A stretch of 51,370 bases of DNA from Armatimonadota bacterium (GTDB lineage: Bacteria; Armatimonadota; UBA5829), in assembly GCA_012522555.1 (NCBI GenBank), contig JAAYKG010000101.1:1-51370 (forward strand). The letters run 5' to 3'. Positions within the stretch are counted from its first letter, which is position 1. The number at the start of each line of letters is the position of its first letter. The notes below the pieces were generated by a model. It was given only the letters and a program-made list of their open reading frames with translations, was not told where the DNA came from and did no database searches. The position numbers and the translations under genes were made by a program. This document shows positions 17,075 through 24,363 of this stretch, piece after piece.

Positions 17075-18405
17075 CTTCTCAGCCCTTCCACCAGCGCATC
17101 CATCTCGTCACGGCTTCGTTTTTCGGTGACGCATAACAGCATACAATCTGCAAACTCGGGGTACTGCTTGCCCAAATCCAAACCGCCGATCAGGCCGTTT
17201 TCAATCAATCGGGCATTGATCTCGGCTATCGGAGCCGGGCATTTAATCACGAATTCTTTGAAAAACGGAGCGCCGGACAACACCTTATAGCCATCAAGGT
17301 CGGCGATCCTGTCGGCGAGATAATGCGATTTTTCCACGCACAGTTCCGCAACTCGCCGCAGGCCGGACCTGCCCAAAGTCGACAAATAAACCGTCGCCGC
17401 AAGGGCGCACAAGCCTTGGTTGGTGCATATATTGGATGTCGCTTTCTCGCGCCGGATATGCTGCTCACGTGTTTGCAGGGTCAACACATACGCGAGTTTG
17501 CCCTCCGCATCGCTCGTCGCACCTACGATTCTACCCGGCATCTGCCGCATATATTGCTGCTTGCAGGCGAACAAACCAAGCAGAGGTCCTCCGAAAGCCA
17601 TTGACAACCCCAACGATTGCCCTTCCCCCACCGCTATGTCAGCGCCAAGCTCCCCAGGAGTTTTCATCAGCCCGAGGGATATGGGATCGAAAGACACGAC
17701 CAGCAGCGCACCTTTCGCTTGGGCCGCCGCTTTTATCTTCGCTATATCCTCAATCGAGCCGAAAAAGTTCGGGTTTTGGATCAGCACGCACGCCGTATCA
17801 TCCCCAATGGACTTCTCCAGCTCGGCTATATCCGTGACGACTCCGCTTTGGCCAACCTCCACCAATTCATACTCAGACGCCCACGAATATGTGGCAAGAG
17901 TCTCGCGATACGCCGGATTCACGCAGTTCGAGACCAGCCACTGCGATCTTCGGGTGATGCTCGAAGCCATCAAAGCCGCCTCGGCGAGCGCCGTAGCGCC
18001 ATCATATAATGACGCATTCGCCACTTCCAGCCCGGTCAGCCGACAAATCAGAGATTGAAACTCGAATATCGACTGCAAAGTCCCCTGGCTGATCTCCGGT
18101 TGATAGGGAGTGTATGACGTATAAAACTCCGAGCGGCCGACCACCGCCGGAACCGTGGACGGAATGTAATGGTCATATATTCCCGCGCCGATAAAACACG
18201 CCGCTTGCTGGCCCGAGGTATTCGCGTTCGCAAGATTTGCGAAATGTCGGCGTAACTCGATCTCGCTCATAGCTTGCGGCAGGTCGAGTTCGCTGCTGAA
18301 GCGCACATCCGATGGAATCTGATCGAATAAATCGGCGACACCTGGCGCGCCGACAGATTGCAGCATCTTGCGCCGGTCGTCTGGGGTGTTGGCTATATAT
18401 GGCAA
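17071..18405 (-). CDS. gcvPA: Glycine dehydrogenase (decarboxylating) subunit 1
   Basis: 444-aa N-terminal-half subunit of the split P-protein. Family segments YIANTPDDRRKMLQSVG, ACFIGAGIYDHYIP and YTPYQPEISQGTLQSIFEFQ are clear. The start is taken as TTG at 18403-18405, which yields the usual family N-terminus. AAGGAG lies about 8 bases upstream, inside the last codons of gcvH, and one nucleotide separates the two genes. An upstream in-frame start at 18432 would add nine unconserved residues. It forms a heterotetramer with GcvPB. Confidence 0.95.
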   Translation of the reverse strand: MPYIANTPDDRRKMLQSVGAPGVADLFDQIPSDVRFSSELDLPQAMSEIELRRHFANLANANTSGQQAACFIGAGIYDHYIPSTVPAVVGRSEFYTSYTPYQPEISQGTLQSIFEFQSLICRLTGLEVANASLYDGATALAEAALMASSITRRSQWLVSNCVNPAYRETLATYSWASEYELVEVGQSGVVTDIAELEKSIGDDTACVLIQNPNFFGSIEDIAKIKAAAQAKGALLVVSFDPISLGLMKTPGELGADIAVGEGQSLGLSMAFGGPLLGLFACKQQYMRQMPGRIVGATSDAEGKLAYVLTLQTREQHIRREKATSNICTNQGLCALAATVYLSTLGRSGLRRVAELCVEKSHYLADRIADLDGYKVLSGAPFFKEFVIKCPAPIAEINARLIENGLIGGLDLGKQYPEFADCMLLCVTEKRSRDEMDALVEGLRR

Positions 18406-18406
18406 A

Positions 18407-18787
18407 TTAGTGCTCCTTGGGCGAGTCCTCATACTCCTTCTGCGTCATCAGCCGATCGAGTTCACCGGGATCGGTCATCTTGATCTTGATGATCCACCCG
18501 TCGTCGTAGGGGCTGTCGTTTACAGACTCCGGCGAATCGGTAAGCGCGGAGTTGATCTCGATGACTTCTCCGGACAGCGGAGTCACCAGGTCGGAGACGG
18601 TTTTGTATGACTCGATCGTCCCGAAGGTGTCCCCTTTGTCGAACGCGATGCCGACTTCGGGCAATTCGACGAACACGATCTCCCCTAGCTCTGATTGAGC
18701 ATAATCGGTGATTCCGATGATGGCCGTGTCGCCTTCGGCGAAGACCCATTCATGAGTGCTGGAGTATTTCAGTTTGCTGGTATCCAT
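18407..18787 (-). CDS. gcvH: Glycine cleavage system H protein
   Basis: 126-aa lipoyl carrier of the glycine cleavage system. The lipoylation site is the lysine in GTIESYKTVSDL, followed by PLSGEVIEIN. The N-terminus KYSSTHEWVFAEGDTAIIGI is typical. The ATG at 18785-18787 has GAGGG upstream and matches the family; a longer reading frame to 18892 overlaps gcvT and has no conserved content. The last codons (AAG GAG CAC) double as the ribosome-binding site of gcvPA. Confidence 0.96.
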   Translation of the reverse strand: MDTSKLKYSSTHEWVFAEGDTAIIGITDYAQSELGEIVFVELPEVGIAFDKGDTFGTIESYKTVSDLVTPLSGEVIEINSALTDSPESVNDSPYDDGWIIKIKMTDPGELDRLMTQKEYEDSPKEH

Positions 18788-18821
18788 CTCTACCCTCTTT
18801 CGTAAAAAATGTGGTTGGCGC

Positions 18822-19898
18822 TCATATGCGTTTATAAAAAGGCGTTGAAACGACCTGGCAAGCGCAGGTTCGTCCACTCGTATATACCCCAACCTGGTTT
18901 CCGACGGCGGCTTGATCCTTATCCAGATACGCCATCGCTATCCCCTTGCCGAGAGTTGGCGAAAATGTTCCACTAGTTACACTGCCCACGATTGCCTTGT
19001 CCTTTTTCACCTCGCAACTGTGCCTGGGTATGCATCGGTCAATTGCCTCAATCCCGACTAATATTTGCGGCTCCCCGGCTTCTTTGGCGCACATAATCGC
19101 CTGCCTGCCGATGAATTCTCCCTTGCCTGGTTTGACGACCCACATCAGTCGTGCGGCCACAGGAGTAATCTCGTCTGTGAGTTCATAGCCATATAATGGC
19201 AGCCCTGCCTCCAAGCGCAGCACGTCTCTCGCACCCAGCCCGATCGGCTCCACGCCGAATTTTTCACATTCTAAAAGCGCGGCCCAAATAGCAGGGCAGT
19301 CGCTCATCCTGGACAGTATCTCAAAGCCATCTTCGCCGGTATACCCAGTGCGAGCGATGCGGCAATTCAACCCGGCAAACAACCCCGACACGATCTGGAA
19401 TCTCCCAACTTTCGACAGATCGAAATCAGCGAGCGGCTGCATAAGATTTTCCGCCATCGGCCCCTGCACTGCAATAAGCCCTGTCGCTGCCGACTGGTTT
19501 TCCAAATCCGCGCCAAAAGTGTTGTGCGACGCTATCCACTCGAAGTCTTTTGTCTCGTTTGACGCGTTTACAATCAGCAGATAATCCTGCTCGGCCATGC
19601 GATATACGATAAGGTCGTCGATGACCCCACCCTTTTCGTTGCACAGCAGCGTATACTGAGCGCGCCCGATAGCCAATGCGGCGACATCGTTGGTTGTCAC
19701 GTGCTGCAGCAACTCCAAAGCCCGTGGGCCAGACACAGCGAACTCGCCCATGTGGCAAATATCGAACAGCCCCACTTTGGTGCGCACCACTCCGACCTCG
19801 TGGGCTATCCCTGTATATTGTAAAGGCATATCCCAGCCGGCGAATTCAGTCATCCTCGCATGGCGCTCGATGTGATCTTCATAAAGTGGAGTTCTCAT
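18822..19898 (-). CDS. gcvT: Aminomethyltransferase (glycine cleavage T protein)
   Basis: 358-aa tetrahydrofolate-dependent T-protein, which releases ammonia from the aminomethyl-lipoyl arm and makes 5,10-methylene-THF. The start RTPLYEDHIERHARMTEFAGWDMPL is partly visible as family-typical blocks, as are FDICHMGEF, YTLLCNEKGGVIDDLI and ARTGYTGEDGFEI. It is first in the operon; the promoter lies at 19945-19973. With lpd it allows either glycine breakdown or, in reverse with reduced NAD, glycine synthesis from one-carbon units. Confidence 0.95.
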   Translation of the reverse strand: MRTPLYEDHIERHARMTEFAGWDMPLQYTGIAHEVGVVRTKVGLFDICHMGEFAVSGPRALELLQHVTTNDVAALAIGRAQYTLLCNEKGGVIDDLIVYRMAEQDYLLIVNASNETKDFEWIASHNTFGADLENQSAATGLIAVQGPMAENLMQPLADFDLSKVGRFQIVSGLFAGLNCRIARTGYTGEDGFEILSRMSDCPAIWAALLECEKFGVEPIGLGARDVLRLEAGLPLYGYELTDEITPVAARLMWVVKPGKGEFIGRQAIMCAKEAGEPQILVGIEAIDRCIPRHSCEVKKDKAIVGSVTSGTFSPTLGKGIAMAYLDKDQAAVGNQVGVYTSGRTCACQVVSTPFYKRI

Positions 19899-19944
19899 TT
19901 GCCTGCTCTGTTAAAGGCCATAGCCTGCGTTCCTGACGTCATAT

Positions 19945-19973
19945 AAGTTACCTCTGAAACGCCTCTCTGTCAA
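19945..19973 (-). promoter_or_regulatory. Candidate promoter of the gcv operon
   Basis: Minus-strand TTGACA (19968-19973), 17-bp spacer, TAACTT (19945-19950). The -35 is perfect but the -10 is weak. The leader of about 40 nt to the gcvT ATG holds AGCAGG as a ribosome-binding site and shows no glycine-riboswitch core. Confidence 0.5.
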
Positions 19974-20104
19974 GAATGGGGGCAAGCGCATCAAGAGTGA
20001 TTTCCTCGCAACGCCTGGAGAGAGCGTCCCTTTTCCTCACTTTCCTTGTGGTGGTCTTTGGGGTATCATATATTCAAGTCACGCGTTGAGCAGAGGAGCA
20101 GTAA

Positions 20105-21202
20105 GTGCAGTACAGAGATTTCGGGAAAACTGGTGTCAAGATTTCGGCTTTGGGTTTCGGGGCGATGAGGCTTCCGCAATCCGAAGAAGAAGCCGTGCGC
20201 GTGATAAGGCGCGCGTTTGAGCTGGGTGTGAACTATCTTGATACCGCCCGAATATACCCCGACAGCGAAGTCAAGTGCGGCAAAGCGCTCAAGGGTTGGC
20301 GGGACAAAATCTACCTTTCGACCAAAAACAACCTCGAGGATAATACGGTTGAGGGTTGGTGGAGCCGCCTGAATACCTCCCTGGAACTCCTTGATACCGA
20401 CTACATCGACTTCTATCAAATCGTCCACGATATGAAATTCCAGCACTACGACGAATTTTTATGTAAAGGCGGGATGGATGCCGCCAGGAAAGCCCGCGAA
20501 CAAGGGCTGATCAAATACTGCTGCATCAGCACCCACGAAACACCGGAGAATATGATCAAACTGCTGGATACGGGCGAATTTGACGGGATGACGGTTCAGT
20601 ATAATCTGCTCGATCGAGTCAACACAGAGGTCATCGCACATGCCCATGAATTGGGCCTTGGGATCGTTGTGATGGGGCCGGTAGGCGGCGGAAGATTGGG
20701 TGCGCCATCGGACAAGATCAAGGAATTGATAAGCGCCCCCGTCGCCAGTTCCGCCGAAGTCGCTTTGCGGTTTGTGCTGGCAAACCCAGGAGTGACTTGC
20801 GCTATATCAGGGATGAGCACCATAGAGATGGTCGAGGAAAACTGCGCCACCGCGAGTCGAGAGGACCCGCTTTCGGATGAGGAAAGACTGGCGATTGAGG
20901 CTTCACTGGATGAAAATAAACGCCTGGCCGAGCTTTATTGCACGGGCTGCGAATATTGCATGCCCTGCCCCCACGAAGTCAATATAGCCGCCAACTTCAG
21001 CATTATGAACGCCCACCGAATATACGGGCTGACAGACCACGCGCAGCGGCGATACAATCGACTCAGCGATCCTGAACATCCGGCGCGAGGAAAGAAAGCC
21101 CAGGATTGTTTGGAATGCGGACAATGCGAGCCGAAATGTCCGCAGAAGATTCCAATTATCGCTCAACTCAGAGAAGTCGCCGAAACGTTCAAAAAGAAAT
21201 GA
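20105..21202 (+). CDS. Aldo/keto reductase with two C-terminal [4Fe-4S] motifs
   Basis: 365-aa protein. Residues 1-270 form an aldo/keto reductase barrel with the tetrad in view: DTARIYPDSE (Asp and Tyr), LSTKNN (Lys) and YQIVHDM (His). The C-terminal ~90 residues hold ferredoxin-like cysteine sets, CTGCEYCMPCPHEVNI and CLECGQCEPKCPQKIP. Such fused reductases are common in anaerobes and probably draw electrons from ferredoxin, but the substrate is unknown. The GTG start at 20105 has GAGGAG upstream. It is convergent with the hydrogenase operon across 25 bp. Confidence 0.9.
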   Translation: MQYRDFGKTGVKISALGFGAMRLPQSEEEAVRVIRRAFELGVNYLDTARIYPDSEVKCGKALKGWRDKIYLSTKNNLEDNTVEGWWSRLNTSLELLDTDYIDFYQIVHDMKFQHYDEFLCKGGMDAARKAREQGLIKYCCISTHETPENMIKLLDTGEFDGMTVQYNLLDRVNTEVIAHAHELGLGIVVMGPVGGGRLGAPSDKIKELISAPVASSAEVALRFVLANPGVTCAISGMSTIEMVEENCATASREDPLSDEERLAIEASLDENKRLAELYCTGCEYCMPCPHEVNIAANFSIMNAHRIYGLTDHAQRRYNRLSDPEHPARGKKAQDCLECGQCEPKCPQKIPIIAQLREVAETFKKK

Positions 21203-21227
21203 TTCAAATAGCGAGGGCCGGCGTCGG

Positions 21228-22373
21228 CTAATAGTATCGCAGCTCAGTCTCTTTGCCGAGGAGTTCGAATCGCTTGGCCAGCTTCTCCACCACCGTTCGC
21301 CGCAGGAATATCGAATCCGGCAGCCCGGTGTTTTGATGCGCGGGGTTTCGCGCCGTGCCGACCATAAAAGTTATGCCGTCCACCGATTCGAGATTGTCCA
21401 GCAGCGTGGTGGCTGCGTCAATCCTGTCCTTCGGTCGCCCCTTAGCTAGGTATTCGGATGCTCGGCTGAGAGTGAGTATGCCCTCCGTAACCAGATCCAC
21501 CCCATCCATTCGCGCAATCGGCGGCAGGTCGGTGTCTATGTATCGCTCATCAGGAACCAGCTTCGCGTCCAGATGGTCGGCAAGCAAATGGGAAGTCGTG
21601 CCGCCACAGACGATTTTTTTACCTTTAGTGGCCATGAAATCTTTGAGCATTTTACCCACTAATTCGCGGTTATGTGGAGGCCCGGTCAGGAGGGTGGCAT
21701 TCACGGCTTTGCGATATCGGGCACACAGCACTGTGCCATCATCGCCGGGGCGTTCGTGCCAGAACCCCAGAGCGGTCTCGGCGACGTTGTCAGCGATCTC
21801 GGTGCATTCGGACAATTCCGGCGCGGTCTGGGACACATATTCCAGTATCCCGTCCTCCTGCCATCCCATCGGCAGCCCTTCCCCGACCCCGGCATAGACA
21901 ATTCCATCCGAAAAAAGCAGAACAGCGTCGTTTGGACTGAGCCGGAAGTGCGATTCCCGGATAGTGCGCTCCATGATTGTTCGTTTTGTGCTCTTTATGG
22001 TCGACGGTCGATTGCCACTGCGAAGATGCAGCAGAATGGGAGAATCATACTGAGCGACGGTGACATGGCCGGTATCATAGATGCGCACAATGGAAAACGT
22101 GGAGTACGCGATGTTTCGCCATTTGCACACGGGCAGAGTGGCAATCAAGGTCTCGACGATCTCTTGAAGCGACAACTCCCCCGTAAACAGCCCGGTGGCC
22201 AGTTCCACCGTCATCGTGGCGAGCACGTTCGCTTTGACCCCGCTGCCCAACCCGTCGGACATTACTATGATCGTCGAATCAGGCGTGCGGGAGATCTTGA
22301 TCGCATCCCCGCATATATCCTCACCATTTTTCGAAAACTGGCGAGAGGTTACATCCACGGCGAATCTTTTCAT
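21228..22373 (-). CDS. SpoIIE/PP2C-type serine phosphatase of the hydrogenase operon
   Basis: 381-aa protein with an N-terminal PP2C-like (SpoIIE) phosphatase of about 210 residues. Metal-binding aspartates are in IVMSDGLGSGVKA, LLFSDGIVYAG and RPGDDGTVL. The last ~160 residues are a separate domain without a fold I recognise; it contains a VCGGTTSHLLADHL segment and a predicted helix bundle. The ATG overlaps the stop of hydS (ATGA), so the two are made together. PP2C genes beside sensory [FeFe] hydrogenases are known in Clostridia-type anaerobes. The likely role is output of the hydrogen sensor by dephosphorylating a partner protein not encoded in this window. Confidence 0.87.
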   Translation of the reverse strand: MKRFAVDVTSRQFSKNGEDICGDAIKISRTPDSTIIVMSDGLGSGVKANVLATMTVELATGLFTGELSLQEIVETLIATLPVCKWRNIAYSTFSIVRIYDTGHVTVAQYDSPILLHLRSGNRPSTIKSTKRTIMERTIRESHFRLSPNDAVLLFSDGIVYAGVGEGLPMGWQEDGILEYVSQTAPELSECTEIADNVAETALGFWHERPGDDGTVLCARYRKAVNATLLTGPPHNRELVGKMLKDFMATKGKKIVCGGTTSHLLADHLDAKLVPDERYIDTDLPPIARMDGVDLVTEGILTLSRASEYLAKGRPKDRIDAATTLLDNLESVDGITFMVGTARNPAHQNTGLPDSIFLRRTVVEKLAKRFELLGKETELRYY

Positions 22374-24115
22374 TCGGAGACCTTCTCGCCTCCATTTCCA
22401 TTGCCGTCGGACTCCTTCATCAGTTCCGTCAACTTACGCAGTAAAACCCGGGTCTCGCTGGTGGTTTCTCCAAGGATACCTGCGATTTCCTGGGCCATCA
22501 ACATCTGCTTTTGGATGACTTCCTCGGCGTGAGACAGCGTCTCTTCACGAATATGTTCCAGTCGGCTAAGCCCTTCGGTGCCTTTATTCACGTTCGCCAG
22601 AATCCCCACAACCAACTCTTCATGTTCGATTCTGTAGACGTTCATATTCGCGCTGATGTGATAGGCCGGGAAAGACACATCTTTGTTGACAATTCGATCC
22701 ACAGCCCCTGTCATAACTCTTTCAAAATCCCCGGTATCCATCAACGTTGACAGCGGTTTACCCACGATTCCGCGGCTGCATGAGAACAATTCAGCAAACG
22801 CCGCGTTGAAATCCACCACACGCAGCGTGGAATCGACGATCACGATCCCGTTGGGGCTATTGTCTATAATCTGGTCCGCTTTTCGCTCGGCCACTTTTCG
22901 CATCCAGGGAATACACATATTGTGCTCGGCCATCCCCGTCAAAACCGCGATAGCGTTCGCCCTGCAGCTCGGGTAGCCGCACGCGCCGCAGTTAAGCTCA
23001 TCGTCAGGCGTGAGCTTACCCGTCCGCGCCAGGACGCTCTTTATTTTGTCCTCGGTGATCTCTTTATGGTCGATGACATTCTCGCTGTAAGAGCACCGCA
23101 TTTCGATGTTTTCCATAATGGCGTTGAAATCCGCCGTGTCAGCGCCGTGGGCTGAGCGTTTCTGGTGCTGCAGAATCTGATTGCGTCTGCGAAAGATGTC
23201 TTTTCCATCGCCGAAACACGCGCCATTTATGCAGCCGCCCGAACAATACAACCCCTCAAAGAGCTTAACAGTGCTGCCGTTCTTGAGGTTTTCGAGCATC
23301 TCTTCGACTTGCTCACTGCCGGATAGCGCGACGAAATCCTGTTTGAGCAGGTCCGGCGCCATAGACGCCGCCTCCGCCAGCCCGCCTTCCAGAGGGAAAA
23401 GTCGAGCCAACGATGCCGGAATATCGTCCATATCGGCGGATCGGAGTTGATCTTTTCGAATATTTGCGGAATCGATCCACGCCCGCAGTTCCTCGAATGT
23501 CAGCACCGCATCAACATCTCCGGCCAATTCCGGCTGTTCGGCCTCCGCTTTTTTTGCCGAACACGGACCTATAAACACGATCTTGGCCTCATCGCCATAC
23601 TGTTTTCTAAGATGCCGGGCGTGTGCGATCATCGGCGACACGACCGGAGCGATGTTGCCGATCAAATCCGGATGATATTTGACGATCAAATCGACCAGCA
23701 CCGGGCAGGCCGACGCGATGTGGGATTGGGGCTCTTCAGCAACCACTTTTGCAGTCTCTCGAGCCACCATCTCCGCCCCAACCGCAGTCTCCGTCACAAA
23801 ATCGAACCCCAACTGTTTCAAAACAGCCGGAAAAAGCCCTCCGCCATAGTCCGGAAACGCAGCCACATAGGATGGGGCCACCGAAGCCAATACGCAGCCT
23901 GCGCCTATTAATACTTGAACCCGAAGAAGTTCGTTTCGTACCTGCTTGGCCTTTGGCGGGCATCCGCGAACGCACGTCCCGCAGGCCAGGCAGCGGGCGG
24001 GGTCGACCTGCGCCTGGCCTTCGGATATTCGGATCGCCTTAACGGGGCAGATCCTTACGCAGCGATAGCAATCTCTGCATCGCGCTTTGTTAGTGGATAT
24101 AATCCCTGTGTTCAA
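22370..24115 (-). CDS. hydS: PAS-containing sensory [FeFe] hydrogenase (HydS, group C-like)
   Basis: 581 aa. Two [4Fe-4S] motifs (Cys 13-52) are followed by an H-cluster domain (about 70-310). The L1 motif, TSCCP in catalytic enzymes, reads SACP (135-138): the cluster-binding cysteine stays and the proton-transfer cysteine is alanine. L2 keeps GPCSAKKAE (Cys185) and L3 keeps CSGGCINGAC (Cys291, Cys295). A [4Fe-4S] motif CGACGYPSC...C (376-401) and a PAS domain (about 413-515) follow, then a helical tail. This layout fits sensory rather than catalytic hydrogenases. Start TTG at 24113-24115 with GGCGGA upstream; it overlaps the preceding ferredoxin gene by 4 bp. Confidence 0.88.
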   Translation of the reverse strand: MNTGIISTNKARCRDCYRCVRICPVKAIRISEGQAQVDPARCLACGTCVRGCPPKAKQVRNELLRVQVLIGAGCVLASVAPSYVAAFPDYGGGLFPAVLKQLGFDFVTETAVGAEMVARETAKVVAEEPQSHIASACPVLVDLIVKYHPDLIGNIAPVVSPMIAHARHLRKQYGDEAKIVFIGPCSAKKAEAEQPELAGDVDAVLTFEELRAWIDSANIRKDQLRSADMDDIPASLARLFPLEGGLAEAASMAPDLLKQDFVALSGSEQVEEMLENLKNGSTVKLFEGLYCSGGCINGACFGDGKDIFRRRNQILQHQKRSAHGADTADFNAIMENIEMRCSYSENVIDHKEITEDKIKSVLARTGKLTPDDELNCGACGYPSCRANAIAVLTGMAEHNMCIPWMRKVAERKADQIIDNSPNGIVIVDSTLRVVDFNAAFAELFSCSRGIVGKPLSTLMDTGDFERVMTGAVDRIVNKDVSFPAYHISANMNVYRIEHEELVVGILANVNKGTEGLSRLEHIREETLSHAEEVIQKQMLMAQEIAGILGETTSETRVLLRKLTELMKESDGNGNGGEKVSE

Positions 24116-24360
24116 ATTTTCCGCCTAAGAATATGTTCGAAGAAGAACGATTCGGCTTTATCAGGGGTGATGCCGCCATATGTCACGCCATCAACCACCA
24201 CGTTCGGCGCCTGGATACAATTATCCAGGCACAGATCCGCAGCCAAATCGACCTCATCGGCCAACTTATGCTCATCAATGAGCGTCTTAAAGACCTTGAG
24301 AGTCTTTGCGCCACCTCTGATATGACACGAACTACCAACGCAGCATTTTACGCTTACCAC
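24112..24360 (-). CDS. Small thioredoxin-fold [2Fe-2S] ferredoxin
   Basis: 82-aa single-domain [2Fe-2S] protein. Cysteines are in CVGSSCHIRG and CLDNC, and the tail APNVVVDGVTYGGITPDK matches the C-terminal domain of HydA just upstream (APNVQVGETIYGGITPDK has SPNV in HydA), pointing to a common origin. The start is GTG at 24358-24360 with GGAGG upstream. Lying between hydA and hydS and overlapping hydS by 4 bp, it could carry electrons between the catalytic and sensory enzymes; that is inference. Confidence 0.88.
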   Translation of the reverse strand: MVSVKCCVGSSCHIRGGAKTLKVFKTLIDEHKLADEVDLAADLCLDNCIQAPNVVVDGVTYGGITPDKAESFFFEHILRRKI

Positions 24361-24363
24361 CGG

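Noticed and set aside
19899-20104. Glycine riboswitch before the gcv operon
   Set aside because: The ~200-base upstream region has a promoter-like pair and a short leader but lacks the conserved paired aptamer cores and their connecting linker.
22370-24115. HydS as a second catalytic hydrogenase
   Set aside because: The proton-transfer cysteine in the L1 motif is alanine and a PAS domain with a helical tail follows, which fits a sensor.
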